Part shown: positions 34,867 through 45,134 of the stretch, one piece after another
Layout of the letters: each line of letters opens with the position of its first letter
Numbering within the stretch: position 1 is the stretch's first letter
Source: an uncultured Ignavibacteria bacterium
GTDB lineage: Bacteria; Bacteroidota; Ignavibacteria; SZUA-365
DNA length: 64,000 bases
Reading direction: 5' to 3'
NCBI GenBank assembly: GCA_913061095.1
Contig: CAJXVM010000008.1
Span: 62,001-126,000 of the forward strand
Made by a program: the position numbers and the translations under genes
The notes under the pieces: model-generated
Told to the model about the DNA's origin: nothing
Database searches by the model: none
What the model saw: only the letters and a program-made list of their open reading frames with translations

Positions 34867-37779
34867 ATGCATCCGATCAGCGACATCACCGCATTCTGCA
34901 GAGAGCACGTCACGGAAGAAAAAATCATCGTCGCACCGACAGGTGCCATCGGACGTCAGCTGCGCGAACGCCTCGCGCAGAGCGGTGCCGCCTGGTTCAA
35001 CCTGCGGGTCGTGACACTTCACAGACTCGCTGGAACACTGCTGCTCCGTGAAAACCAATCCGCGCCGGAGGTGATGACGGCCATGCAGGCCGAATGCCTG
35101 CTCGAATACGTGTGTCCCGATGACGACACGTTCTGGTACGCATCACTGCGCGCGAGCCGCGGCTTCCATCGTGCCGTGCTGCAGAGTTTCGAAGACTGCA
35201 CGCTCGCGGGTCTCGACCCCGCGGTGCTGCCCGACGACGTGTTCACCCAGCCGAAAAAGGGAGAAGCCTTCCGCCTGCTTGCGAAACGCTTTGCAGCCGC
35301 CTGCGGTGAACGGAAGCTGGTCACACAGGCCATGTTCCTCTCGCAGGCATCGCGCTGCCGTCCCCATGACGGCGGACCACCCTGGCTGCTGATCGACGAT
35401 ACTTTTCTGGCATCACTGCGCGATGCGGAGCGGGAACTGCTCACTGCTGCCGGCAGCATCGTGCCCTTCCGACTGTATATGCACCCCGCCGAAGCGGTCC
35501 GCTTCCGTGTAGCGGAGAACGAAGACCGGGAAATGCGCGCGGTATTCCGCGATGCACTGCAGTACGGCAGGAAATGGGATGAAATCGAAATCGTCCTCTC
35601 CCGGGAAGACCTGCTCCCCCTGGCCTTCGAACTGACACGCCTCCATGACATCCCCGCGACCTTCGATCCCGGCGTGCCGCTGCACTACAGCAAGGCGGCA
35701 CGCACCGTTGTGGCATGGCTTGAATGGATTGCCGGCGGTTTCGATACGGCGCACCTGATACGCATGATGTATGACGGCGTTCCCGCCCCGTACGAATTCG
35801 TCGTCGACGGCGTCAAAGGCGGCCGCCTGCAGATGGCGCATCTTCTGCGCGAGGCAGCAATCGGCTGGGGACGCAACCGCATCCTCCCCCAGCTCGACTG
35901 CGCGATCGAGCGGCTCCGCGAGCACAGCGGCTCCGACACCGCAAAGGATGTACTGCAGGCCCGCGCGAATACCGCGTGGATCCGGCGGCTGCTCGACATC
36001 ACCCCGCTTGAGCACAACGGTCTGCTCTCGCTTCGCGACACCGCCGCCGCTGCCCGCACCCTGATTATCGACATGTGCCGCGATAAATATCCCGGTGAGA
36101 AAGAGGCGATGCAGCGGCTGGCGGATCTGCTGGCGGATTATGCCGCCGGCCCGGAGCTTCAGCGTCCGCCGCGCACGATTGCACAACGTCTGACGGCGGA
36201 TATCCGCGCGGCGTATTTTCCCATGGTGCTGCAGCAGCCCGGCACACCGCCCGTGCCCACCACGCGGCCGCTGCCCGGACACCTGCACGTTTCCGTGCTC
36301 GAACGCGGGGGATGGAGCGGCAGATCCGCGACGTTTCTCCTCGGGACGGACGCTCGCACACTTCCCGGCATTGTGCGGCAGAACCCGGTCCTGCTCGATA
36401 GCGAACGTCAGCGCATCAACGCGCGCTTCGAAGTCACACTCCTCCGCGCCAGCGAAAGTCCGGAGCGTTCCGCGGCAGCGTTTCATGCCCTGCGGAGACG
36501 CTGCGGCGGCACCCTGACCGCGTCGTGGCCCGCGTCGCACATGCACGACGACAGTCCGCGTTTCCCGTCGCGCCTGCTTCTCGAGACGCTGCGCGAACAG
36601 CGCGGCAGTGATACCCTCTCATATGGAGACCTGTATGAGGAGGCCGGTGAGCCCGAGGGTGCGCTCCCCGGCACACAGCCGCTGTCGCTTTCCGAATATC
36701 TGCTCGGCCACTGCGACGGCGGAAGCGCCGAAGATATCACGCGTCTCCTGCATGACACCTGGCCGCTCCTGCGGGAAGGTGCCCGCGCTGAAAACGCACG
36801 ACGCTCGGCCGCATTCTCCGCGTGGGACGGCCTCGTCGCCGACGCCGTGCCACCCGTCGAACCGCACTATTCCGCCTCCTCCCTGCAGACACTCGCGAAA
36901 TGTCCCTACACATGGTTCCTCGAATATCGGCTGGGACTGCGTGAGCCCGAGCCCTGGCTGCGCGACGACCGCCGCTGGCTGGATCCAGCGCAGCACGGCA
37001 CCCTTCTCCACCGTGTCCTCTTCCACTTCATGCGTACGATGCAAACCGATGGTGCACAGCCCGATGCACAGCGGCATGCCGCCATGATCGCAGCGATCGC
37101 CGAACAGGAGATGAAGAAAATCGAGCATGAGGTTCCCGTGCCGAGTCCGGCTGCACATCTCGCCGAGAAACGCAGGCTCCTCGCGGAGTGCGCCATTTTT
37201 TTGAAGACCGAAACGGCGGAGGGCGGTCGCCCACTGCTGCTCGAAATCCCATTCGGTCTTCGGGAAGACGAAGATGCCGTACCGCTGGATACCGGCGCGC
37301 GTACGGTCACACTCCGGGGACGGATCGACCGCATTGATGACTGTGGCGACGGCGCGGTCGCTGTGTGGGATTACAAGTCGGGCGCCGTGACATCCAATCC
37401 GAAAAAACCGCTGGACAGGGGACGCGACATTCAGCATGCCGTGTATGCCCACGCCGCACGCGAAATCCTTCAGCGCCGGGGGATGCCGCCCCGTGCGGTC
37501 ACCGCCGGGTATTACGCACTGTCTGAGCGGGAGCAGGGGCGCAGACTGCAGATGCCAGACTGCAACGCTGAACTGCCGCAGGTCATCGCCCTGCTCGACG
37601 AGCTGCGCGCGACACAGGTGTTTCCGCACAGCAGCGACGTGCGCAGCTGTGATGCCTGCCGTTTTCAACCGGTCTGCGGTGCCGCGGGGGAGATCGTCGG
37701 GGACACGAAACGGAAGTTGGAGGATGAGGAAAATAATCCGATGCTGGAACCCTACCGGAGACTGCAGCATGTCCGCTGA
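34867..37779 (+). CDS. addB: AddB-type subunit of the ATP-dependent helicase/nuclease
   Basis: A 970-aa protein of the AddB family, partner of AddA in double-strand break processing. The N-terminus (IIVAPTGAIGRQLRERLAQ) is the degenerate helicase start expected of AddB, lacking a full Walker A. The C-terminal nuclease has GRIDRIDDCGDGAVAVWDYK at about 818-837, a PD-(D/E)xK site. Four Cys in the AddB iron-sulfur pattern are present: Cys679 (AKCPYTWFLEY) and Cys928, 931 and 937 (SCDACRFQPVCG). GGAG lies 4 bases before the ATG. Its stop overlaps the addA start by 11 bases. Alternative: a PD-(D/E)xK RecB-family protein of another subgroup, but the partner gene argues for AddB. Confidence 0.88.
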   Translation: MHPISDITAFCREHVTEEKIIVAPTGAIGRQLRERLAQSGAAWFNLRVVTLHRLAGTLLLRENQSAPEVMTAMQAECLLEYVCPDDDTFWYASLRASRGFHRAVLQSFEDCTLAGLDPAVLPDDVFTQPKKGEAFRLLAKRFAAACGERKLVTQAMFLSQASRCRPHDGGPPWLLIDDTFLASLRDAERELLTAAGSIVPFRLYMHPAEAVRFRVAENEDREMRAVFRDALQYGRKWDEIEIVLSREDLLPLAFELTRLHDIPATFDPGVPLHYSKAARTVVAWLEWIAGGFDTAHLIRMMYDGVPAPYEFVVDGVKGGRLQMAHLLREAAIGWGRNRILPQLDCAIERLREHSGSDTAKDVLQARANTAWIRRLLDITPLEHNGLLSLRDTAAAARTLIIDMCRDKYPGEKEAMQRLADLLADYAAGPELQRPPRTIAQRLTADIRAAYFPMVLQQPGTPPVPTTRPLPGHLHVSVLERGGWSGRSATFLLGTDARTLPGIVRQNPVLLDSERQRINARFEVTLLRASESPERSAAAFHALRRRCGGTLTASWPASHMHDDSPRFPSRLLLETLREQRGSDTLSYGDLYEEAGEPEGALPGTQPLSLSEYLLGHCDGGSAEDITRLLHDTWPLLREGARAENARRSAAFSAWDGLVADAVPPVEPHYSASSLQTLAKCPYTWFLEYRLGLREPEPWLRDDRRWLDPAQHGTLLHRVLFHFMRTMQTDGAQPDAQRHAAMIAAIAEQEMKKIEHEVPVPSPAAHLAEKRRLLAECAIFLKTETAEGGRPLLLEIPFGLREDEDAVPLDTGARTVTLRGRIDRIDDCGDGAVAVWDYKSGAVTSNPKKPLDRGRDIQHAVYAHAAREILQRRGMPPRAVTAGYYALSEREQGRRLQMPDCNAELPQVIALLDELRATQVFPHSSDVRSCDACRFQPVCGAAGEIVGDTKRKLEDEENNPMLEPYRRLQHVR

Positions 37780-40700
37780 ACACCCCCTGCGCGACGCAGA
37801 CGCGCGACGCATCATTGAAGAAGGTCTCGATCACACGCTGCTCGTCGAAGCGGCGGCGGGAACGGGAAAGACCACCGGACTGGTGCGGCGAATGGTCGCG
37901 CTTGTTGCCGGCGGGAAAGCGGATCTCGGCGCGGTCGCCGCGATGACGTTCACAACGCGTGCCGCGGGACAGCTGCGCGAACGCTTCGAAGACGAACTAC
38001 GGAAGCGCCTGCGCGACGGCGCTGCGGGTGACACTGCCGACAATCTTCACCGGGCACTCGATGACATCGACGACCTGCGCATCGGCACCATCCATTCCTT
38101 CTGCGCACAGCTTCTCGCGGAATATCCCGTCGAGGCAGGCATCGAACCTGGATTCTCCGTGCTTGAAACCGATGAGGATGTGTCCCTGCGGATGCGGGCC
38201 TGGCAGGATACCATCCGTGACCTTCCGGAAAAACGCATTCTGCGCCTCCAGGAGCTCGGGCTGGATCCCGCGCAGCTGGAGCTCGGCTTCACCATGTTCT
38301 GCGACTACCCGGACGTGCGCTTCAGCGCGACACCGGTCGCGTTCGATGCCACTGAACACGTCGCGGAACTTGCCGACACCCTGCGCGCCATCACGGAAGC
38401 GCATGCCGATCCCGTGGATGAATACCAGGAACGCCTGCGCAGTGCGATCATCCGGCTCGAAAGCGGGCAGTCGACCATCGCGGATCTCGCCGCAATCCTC
38501 GACCTGCTCGACGCCGACCTCACAAAAAAAATTCGCGTGCGGAGTTGGACCGATACGCCGCGTGCGAAAGAGATCCGCGATGAGCACTTCCCCCGCGTAC
38601 GCGCGGAGCTGATCACACCGCTGCGCCAGCGGCTCCTCGCGTTCCGCTATCCGGAAGTGCTTGAACTGCTGCATCATGCGTCAGAAACCTACGACGCACA
38701 GCGTCAGAGCGGCGCTGTCCTCAACCATAACGATCTGCTCATTCGCACCCGCGACATGCTTCGCGACAACGGCACCCTGCGCCGGGCCCTGCAGCAGCGT
38801 TTCCCCTTCCTTCTGGTCGACGAGTTTCAGGACACCGATCCGATGCAGGCGGAAATCATCGTCTTTCTTGCCGGCGTGCAGCATGACGAAACCGACTGGC
38901 GGCGCATGCTGCTGCGTCCCGGCGCGCTGTTTGCCGTCGGGGATCCCAAGCAGTCGATCTACCGCTTCCGCCGCGCCGACATCAGTGTCTACAACGCCGT
39001 GCGCGAACTCGTCACGCACAGCGGCGGACGCGTCCTGCAGCTCGGCAGCAGTTTCCGTGCGGTTCCGGCGCTGTGTACCTGGGTCAATGATACGTTCAGC
39101 GATGTCTTCCGACCGGAAGCCGACGATATCCAGGCCGCCGACGTTCCGCTGCAGCCCACACGTAAAGACGGCGGCACACTCTGTGGAGCCTACCGCATCG
39201 ACGCCGAAACCGGAGGCGCCCGTTCGCGGGAAAACATCGCTGAAGCCGAAGCCACCTCACTCGCGAAGTGGATATCCCGCGCGGTCGGAACCCTGCGTAT
39301 CGTGAACGCCGATTCGGACGATACCGAAGAGCGCACACTCCGTCACGAAGATATACTCGTGCTGTTCCGCGAACATCAGGATCTGCGCGTCGCGGCAGGC
39401 GTGTTCGAGTCCACCGGCATCCCTCATCAACTCGAAAGCGGACGCATACAGCGCGGGGCTCCCGCACTGACGGATTTCCTCAACGCCCTGCGCGCTCTCA
39501 TCGATCCCGAGGATCCCGTCCCAATCGTGGGTTTTCTGCGCGGACCGTTCTGTGGTGCCGATGACACCGCGCTGGCGCGCTACGTGGAAGCCGGAGGCGT
39601 GTTCGCATTCAACGCGCGCGCTGTCAGAGGCGCTGATGAGCGCATCCAGGCGGGACTGCAATACATCAAGGATTCAGTGCGGCTCGTGCGCTCGAATCCC
39701 CCCGCGACGGTCATCGCCGACATGATTGACCGCCTCGCCCTCCTTCCGTGGGCGGCGTCACAACCGAAAGGCTGGTCCATCGCGGCGGCATTCCAGGAGC
39801 TGCTGCACATCGCGCAGCGACGCTCCGCACGGGGCGATGCGCTCGCGGAGATCGTGTTGCATCTCCAGCAGGCCGTCGAACAGGGGTCGATACGAACATC
39901 GCAGCTGCGCACTGACACAAGTGCTGTGCGGCTGATGACGCTGCACAGCGCGAAGGGACTCGAGGCACCGGTCGTGATCCTCGCGGCAGCGGCAGGAGAA
40001 AAGCGGCATGAGGTCGCGATGGTCGTTGACCGGCGCAGTGACCCGCCAGCGGGAAGCCTCCGTCTCGAGCGCGCCCATGGCGCCTTTCAGCGAAGGGACA
40101 TCGCGCGTCCCTCAGACTGGGAGCGAAAGGAAATCCTGGAGCGTGCGCATGTCGATGCGGAGCTCGCACGGCTGCGGTACGTCGCTGCCACCCGGGCGCG
40201 CAGCGCATGTATCGTCAGCGTTCCTGATGCGACCGGGCCGCAGCGTCATCCGATGTGGGATTCCCTCGCCGAACGCGCCATCCATGCCCTGCCGCAGCCC
40301 GAGGGTGATGCCGGCACACCGTCGACAACGAAGCCGGTGCACGCGGACATGGAACGCACCCATCGCAGCATTGCATCCGGATGGGAGCAGGCGTCGGCAC
40401 CGACCTACGCGCGCGCACATCCCAGCGCGCTGCATGACGATGCGCCAGACGCCGAACGATCCGCGACGCCGCCCAGACCGCCCGCCCGGCGCGAGACAGA
40501 GACGGCCGGGGGCGCCGAATTCGGCTCGGCGATGCACGCCCTGCTCGAACACATGCTGCTGCATCCCGATGCGGATGCGACAGCCGTCGCCGCATCACTC
40601 GCCGACAAGCACGGCCTCGACGTATCCGCCGTGCCGGCGCTGCTCAAACTCCTTGACCGCACGCGGCGTCATCCGCTCTGGTCACGCATGACCGCGGCGG

Positions 40701-40981
40701 AGGAGCGCCATGCCGAAGTGCCGTTCGGTCTGCCGCACACCTCCTCCGACGGACTGCCCGGCGTCATGGAGGGAACCATCGATCTCGTCTTCCGCGATGC
40801 CGATGGCTGGACAATTGTTGACTACAAAACCGATGCAGTGCATGGAAACGTTGAAGAACTCGCCGCACACCATGCACCGCAGCTGCGCGCCTACGCCGCC
40901 GCCTGGGAGGAAATCACCGGCGAGGAAGCACACGCACTGCTGTGGTTCCTTACCGCAGAGCAGATCGTTACAGTCGAGTAA
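37769..40981 (+). CDS. addA: AddA-type helicase/nuclease subunit (UvrD superfamily)
   Basis: A 1070-aa UvrD-type helicase with C-terminal nuclease. Seen: Walker A VEAAAGTGKTTGLVRRMV at about 26-43, motif Ia FTTRAAGQLRERF, GTIHSFCAQLL, Walker B LLVDEFQDTDPMQAE at about 349-363, VGDPKQSIYRFRRADIS, LMTLHSAKGLEAPVVIL, RYVAATRARSACIVS, and the nuclease GTIDLVFRDADGWTIVDYKT at about 1001-1020. Together with AddB it resects DNA ends for RecA. The ATG at 37769 lies in the last codons of addB and has GGAG upstream; longer in-frame reading into addB is rejected because the protein family starts with the motif I strand shortly after. Confidence 0.93.
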   Translation: MSAEHPLRDADARRIIEEGLDHTLLVEAAAGTGKTTGLVRRMVALVAGGKADLGAVAAMTFTTRAAGQLRERFEDELRKRLRDGAAGDTADNLHRALDDIDDLRIGTIHSFCAQLLAEYPVEAGIEPGFSVLETDEDVSLRMRAWQDTIRDLPEKRILRLQELGLDPAQLELGFTMFCDYPDVRFSATPVAFDATEHVAELADTLRAITEAHADPVDEYQERLRSAIIRLESGQSTIADLAAILDLLDADLTKKIRVRSWTDTPRAKEIRDEHFPRVRAELITPLRQRLLAFRYPEVLELLHHASETYDAQRQSGAVLNHNDLLIRTRDMLRDNGTLRRALQQRFPFLLVDEFQDTDPMQAEIIVFLAGVQHDETDWRRMLLRPGALFAVGDPKQSIYRFRRADISVYNAVRELVTHSGGRVLQLGSSFRAVPALCTWVNDTFSDVFRPEADDIQAADVPLQPTRKDGGTLCGAYRIDAETGGARSRENIAEAEATSLAKWISRAVGTLRIVNADSDDTEERTLRHEDILVLFREHQDLRVAAGVFESTGIPHQLESGRIQRGAPALTDFLNALRALIDPEDPVPIVGFLRGPFCGADDTALARYVEAGGVFAFNARAVRGADERIQAGLQYIKDSVRLVRSNPPATVIADMIDRLALLPWAASQPKGWSIAAAFQELLHIAQRRSARGDALAEIVLHLQQAVEQGSIRTSQLRTDTSAVRLMTLHSAKGLEAPVVILAAAAGEKRHEVAMVVDRRSDPPAGSLRLERAHGAFQRRDIARPSDWERKEILERAHVDAELARLRYVAATRARSACIVSVPDATGPQRHPMWDSLAERAIHALPQPEGDAGTPSTTKPVHADMERTHRSIASGWEQASAPTYARAHPSALHDDAPDAERSATPPRPPARRETETAGGAEFGSAMHALLEHMLLHPDADATAVAASLADKHGLDVSAVPALLKLLDRTRRHPLWSRMTAAEERHAEVPFGLPHTSSDGLPGVMEGTIDLVFRDADGWTIVDYKTDAVHGNVEELAAHHAPQLRAYAAAWEEITGEEAHALLWFLTAEQIVTVE

Positions 40982-41062
40982 TGTTCGGCCGAGCTCACGA
41001 GCACGATAGATTGTCGATACGCACCTCGTCCGATAACCGGTGCTGTACGGTTGGTGCTTCCC

Positions 41063-44000
41063 TCAGCGGACAACGATGACGCGCTGACGTTGGGTATCAC
41101 CCTGCCGCACATGCAGCATGTACGTTCCGCGGCGCAGCCCCGCGCAGTCTAGCTCCAGTCCGCTGTCGCGCGACACCGCGCGCGTCCATTGCCGCTGCAC
41201 TCTTCCAAGCAGGTCGAATAACCTGATCTCCGCATCCCCGCCAGCCCCCGCCAGCCGCAGACGGAGCGTCCCGCGTACGGGATGCGGCCAGACCTGCAGC
41301 GCCGAACGCGAAGGCACTGCCGCGACCTCGCTTGTGGCATCCACATGAACGCGGAGGGGAAATGCGGCGCTCCGGCAGTCGCCCTCGACTGTCACAACGT
41401 ACAGCACGGTGTCGCTGTCCCCCACCCGCACGAATAGTTCATCACCCACCGCCAGCGGCAGTGCGTCACCGGGCCCGTGGTACCAGTGAATGTCGCCGTC
41501 ATCCGCATGCGCGCGCAGTACGATCGTCGCATGTGGTGAAGCCACGGTGTCGCGAACCACTGGGTCCGGTGCGCGCACGCGCACCCCGACGGGGATACGT
41601 GCGCTGCGGCAGCCGCCGACGTTCACATCTACCCAGAACGAACGTGAGCGACGCAGCGGCGGCGTGCTGAACAGACGCCCAGTGCCGAGCGGTGTCGCAG
41701 CATCTTCCGTATCATACCATGAGACGACGCCTTCGACATTTTCGGAGCGGAGCACCGCGCGCGCGCCGTTGCAGATTTCGATATCAAGCGGTGACAGGAC
41801 ACGAAGCTCACGGCCGAGGAGCGCATCCGACGCGGCGAAATACAGCAGCCCCCGGAACACCGTCAGATCCGACGGTGCCCCTGATGCCGCCCCAGTATCG
41901 ACATCCGCCACGAGCCACGTTCCCTGCTGCGTCCCGTCACTGCGCCACAGTTCGCGGCCGTGCATGCCGTCGCTGGCCTGGAAAAACAGCTGTCCGCCGT
42001 GGAGGACCAGATCGCGCGGGTAGGATCCGCTGAAGGGATTGATATCGCGCACCATGCGCGGCGGCTTGAGGCCGGCAGGATCGAGCCGCCAGAGCTCCGC
42101 TCCTGAGCCGTCGTTCGCGACGCAGAGCAGTGCGCCGTCGTGCAGCATGAATTCCGATGGAAACGAACCGTTGTCGGGATGGAGGTCGGCGATGCGGCGG
42201 GTGCCACCGGGTGTTCCGTCGGAGATGAACGGTTCCTGTCCCGCGGTCCCGTCGTCGGCAGAGAAATACAGTGATCCTGCAAGTACGGCAATGCCGTAGG
42301 GACGGCTGTCTTCCTCCCCAGCGTGAATGTCGGCGACGAGCATCGTGCCCTCACGGGTGCCGTCGCTCACCCAGAGCTCCCGGCCGTGCACGCTATCCGC
42401 AGCCGAAAAATACAGCAGTCCTTCCGCCGGCGTCAGCACCTGCGGATCACTGCCGCCCGTGCCGGGAGCGATGTCCGCAATCATGGACGTCCCGGCAGAA
42501 GTACCGTCGCTTTTCCAAAGCTCACTGCCGTGCAGCGAGTCCGTGGCCTGAAAATAGACGATGCCGTCCATGGCGGTGAAGCCGAAATCCTCGAAGGCAC
42601 TTGTATGCGGCAGGCGACGGATGCGTTCGGTCCCGGCAGAAGTGCCGTCGGTGCGCCAGAGCTCGGTGTGGTCCTCCCCGTCGTTGAGCATGAACAGCAC
42701 CCAGGTGCCGGCATCAGTGAGAAAGAAATTACTGAACTCCTCGCGCGCGGGAAACTGTATCACCTTTTCGGCCGGGCCATCGAAGATCGGCATCCGCCAG
42801 AGTGCGGGTCCATTGCCGCGGTCATTGATGCCGAACAGCAGCACATCACCCCATTCCATCATGCTCGTAATGCCCGCCTCCCCATCGCCGCCAGACATCT
42901 CCGTGCGGCGGCGGGTGCCTTCCGCCGTACCGTCGGTACACCACAGCTGTCCCCGTGAGACGTGGAAGAAGAGCAGCGAATCCGTTGCGAGAAGACGCGA
43001 GGGGTTCGAGGATGCCGCGGTATCGATATCCCGCACGATCCGTGCCTGATCCGTGAGTACCCCGGTGGACGGCAGGACGCGAACGAGCACGCGGGCGCGC
43101 TGGCTGCGGCAGGAATCCTCCGCCTCAACGTACCATGCCTGTGGTGCTTCAAGCGGCGGCGTGGTGAACACCGGTCCGAAACCTACAGGCTCCCCTCCTT
43201 CGGACCGGTCATACCAGGTCAGCGTTCCAATCGGCGTCGATGCGTGCAGCGTCACTGACGATCCCATGCAGACCGCCGTATCACGCACCTCCGGTTCCAT
43301 GAGACCGCAGCAGACATAGTCGGAGGCTAGCGCCACGGCACGTACCCGTTCGAGCTGCATCGGTGTCAGTGTGTCGGCACAGCGCGAGATGGTGTACGAC
43401 ATGATAGCGCGTGTCAGCGGCTGATACCGCATGCTGTTGGCATCCCGTGCGCTGCCGGTGTAGCTGCATGAACCATTGACCTTGCCGAGCAGATTCGGGT
43501 CGGCGGGCGTGTCGCAGAAGCGGTCCCCGGCGGTCGCGCAATTGCTGCCGTCGACCAGTTCGTTTGTCGTGCCGGAATTCGTGTAGCCGTGCGTATGCGG
43601 AAGTCCCATCACATGTCCCAGCTCATGCGAGAGGATATTCTCAAGTGTGCGGTTGCAGCGAATGTTGATCGACACGAAGCTGCCGGTAGCGTAGCCGCAG
43701 CCGTCCGGCGACGCATGAATGCTGACATTGACCGTGCGGCGGTTGACTTCCGACTGCGCGTCGTCACTGAAAAAACGCGTTTCGCCGCAGGTCACGAAGC
43801 GCACCCCGGCCCCGGCAAACCAGCGGTTCGTCGCCTCCATCGCCGACGCGATGCGCGCGGCGCCGACGACGGGATTCCCGCCTTCCTCTTCGACATGGAA
43901 GGTCACGGGGACGTCCACGATCCCCGTGTCGACGGCGATGCGCAGCCGGGTGGATTCCGCTGCGATCAGGCGGTCGAAACGATCCATGAACGCCTCGTCG

Positions 44001-44080
44001 GTTATGGTGCCGCAGAACTGCGCGGCAGCGAGAGGAGGCATGAACAGAACACAGGCGAGAAGAATGCCGGTCGCTTTCAT
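41063..44080 (-). CDS. Pappalysin-like metalloprotease with ELWxxDGT repeats and T9SS sorting domain
   Basis: A 1005-aa exported protein. Signal peptide MKATGILLACVLFMPPLAAA. The catalytic domain has SHELGHVMGLPHTHGYT, a complete HExxHxxGxxH zinc site (His152, Glu153, His156, His162) as in M43/pappalysin-type proteases. From about residue 345 to 740 follow repeats of the ELWxxDGT type (ELWRTDGTSAGTERI, ELWKSDGTSAGTSMI, ELWVSDGTREGTMLV), which probably form a propeller. Two Ig-like regions flank them (SVTLHASTPIGTLTWYDRSE; AVLRSENVEGVVSWYDTED). The last 80 residues (LQVWPHPVRGTLRLRL ... LFDLLGRVQRQW ... GTYMLHVRQGD) are a T9SS sorting domain. It is divergent from the E-set gene at 44248. Confidence 0.87.
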   Translation of the reverse strand: MKATGILLACVLFMPPLAAAQFCGTITDEAFMDRFDRLIAAESTRLRIAVDTGIVDVPVTFHVEEEGGNPVVGAARIASAMEATNRWFAGAGVRFVTCGETRFFSDDAQSEVNRRTVNVSIHASPDGCGYATGSFVSINIRCNRTLENILSHELGHVMGLPHTHGYTNSGTTNELVDGSNCATAGDRFCDTPADPNLLGKVNGSCSYTGSARDANSMRYQPLTRAIMSYTISRCADTLTPMQLERVRAVALASDYVCCGLMEPEVRDTAVCMGSSVTLHASTPIGTLTWYDRSEGGEPVGFGPVFTTPPLEAPQAWYVEAEDSCRSQRARVLVRVLPSTGVLTDQARIVRDIDTAASSNPSRLLATDSLLFFHVSRGQLWCTDGTAEGTRRRTEMSGGDGEAGITSMMEWGDVLLFGINDRGNGPALWRMPIFDGPAEKVIQFPAREEFSNFFLTDAGTWVLFMLNDGEDHTELWRTDGTSAGTERIRRLPHTSAFEDFGFTAMDGIVYFQATDSLHGSELWKSDGTSAGTSMIADIAPGTGGSDPQVLTPAEGLLYFSAADSVHGRELWVSDGTREGTMLVADIHAGEEDSRPYGIAVLAGSLYFSADDGTAGQEPFISDGTPGGTRRIADLHPDNGSFPSEFMLHDGALLCVANDGSGAELWRLDPAGLKPPRMVRDINPFSGSYPRDLVLHGGQLFFQASDGMHGRELWRSDGTQQGTWLVADVDTGAASGAPSDLTVFRGLLYFAASDALLGRELRVLSPLDIEICNGARAVLRSENVEGVVSWYDTEDAATPLGTGRLFSTPPLRRSRSFWVDVNVGGCRSARIPVGVRVRAPDPVVRDTVASPHATIVLRAHADDGDIHWYHGPGDALPLAVGDELFVRVGDSDTVLYVVTVEGDCRSAAFPLRVHVDATSEVAAVPSRSALQVWPHPVRGTLRLRLAGAGGDAEIRLFDLLGRVQRQWTRAVSRDSGLELDCAGLRRGTYMLHVRQGDTQRQRVIVVR

Positions 44081-44247
44081 CAGCAGACGTCCGGAACAGG
44101 TATGACATCAGACAAACGCGTGGAGGCGGCTCGGGAAATATAAGAAGATTTCAGCGGACACACAGGATTGTCCGGCAGCAATGAAACGATGTGCCGAAGC
44201 ACGCAATACAGCATGAAACCGCCGGGGAAAAATTCGTATAATGGGAT

Positions 44248-45048
44248 ATGCGGAATTTCATCAGCATGAGACCAAACGCCTTTGCCATCACAGCAGTCCT
44301 GCTGCTGTTCTCCTCGGGGATGCTCACCGCACAGCGAACTCCATCCGACCTCGTGTTTTCGGGGCTCAGCGGCTACTGGAGCGGCGAGATCGAACAGCGC
44401 ACAGACAGCGACACAACGGTGCTTCCCGTCGCGCTCGACATCCGCCGCAGTCTCGACGGCGGAATGATTGCGGTCAGTCGCAGCGTCCGCCTGCATGACC
44501 GCGTTCTCGAGCGCATGGAAACCATGGTCTTCGATGCCGACAGTCTGCTGCTGCAGAGCGCGGTCGCCGCGGACGGAAAGCTTGAAAAGCATCACTACAC
44601 GGTGCAGGGACTGCACCGGGTGCGCAATCCCAACCGCTGGGTCATCCGGCGCACGGAAAACATGTCGGATCAGTTCCACCGTGTCACCGACGTGATGCAG
44701 AACGACTCGCTGATCATGCTGATACAGACATCCGAAAACGGACTGGACTGGCAGACCGAAGAAATCATCCGCGTCGCCTCGCGCGCGCGCCCCTCCCGCG
44801 CGTCATTTTTCCTGCCCGGATTCGAACGCGCCCAGAGCGTGTACGTGGTCGGCAGCTTCAACCGCTGGGAAGCCGGACGTACGGTCATGCGGCGGGAACG
44901 CGGCGGCTGGCGCGTCGACGTGGACCTGCCGCCCGGTGAATATCAGTACAAGTTCTGGGTGGACGGCGCGCTCGTACGCGACGTCCTTTCCTCCACGATC
45001 ATCTCCGACGGCGAGGGCGGGTACAACGCCCTGCTTGTTGTTCAATGA
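44248..45048 (+). CDS. Secreted protein with C-terminal glycogen-recognition-like E-set domain
   Basis: A 266-aa exported protein. Hydrophobic signal segment at about residues 10-28 (NAFAITAVLLLFSSG). Residues 35-170 form an unassigned domain of beta strands (SGYWSGEIEQRTDSDTTVLP). The C-terminal 90 residues match the AMPK-beta/CBM48 E-set fold: FERAQSVYVVGSFNRWEAG, then GGWRVDVDLPPGEYQYKFWV and DGALVRD. These domains bind alpha-glucans, so a surface glycan-sensing role is possible but unproven. The start may be the first ATG (44248) or the one at 44266; the longer form is given. A TATAAT sits only 9 bases before the first ATG, which may favour the second start. A bidirectional terminator follows the stop. 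Confidence 0.78.
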   Translation: MRNFISMRPNAFAITAVLLLFSSGMLTAQRTPSDLVFSGLSGYWSGEIEQRTDSDTTVLPVALDIRRSLDGGMIAVSRSVRLHDRVLERMETMVFDADSLLLQSAVAADGKLEKHHYTVQGLHRVRNPNRWVIRRTENMSDQFHRVTDVMQNDSLIMLIQTSENGLDWQTEEIIRVASRARPSRASFFLPGFERAQSVYVVGSFNRWEAGRTVMRRERGGWRVDVDLPPGEYQYKFWVDGALVRDVLSSTIISDGEGGYNALLVVQ

Positions 45049-45072
45049 TCGTGAGCACTCCCCTGAAATGAA

Positions 45073-45105
45073 ACGAGCCGGACAGCGCAGGAGCGTCCGG
45101 CTCGT
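45073..45105. terminator. Bidirectional terminator between convergent genes
   Basis: 11-bp perfect arms ACGAGCCGGAC/GTCCGGCTCGT with an 11-base loop, followed by TTT on the plus strand and by a T-rich stretch on the minus strand. It separates the E-set gene (plus) from the lipoprotein gene (minus). Confidence 0.85.
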
Positions 45106-45134
45106 TTTCCATTGAATCGACACCAATACGTATA

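Noticed and set aside
40982-41062. Terminator between addA and the convergent protease gene
   Set aside because: No convincing inverted repeat with a T-run could be found in this 81-base gap.
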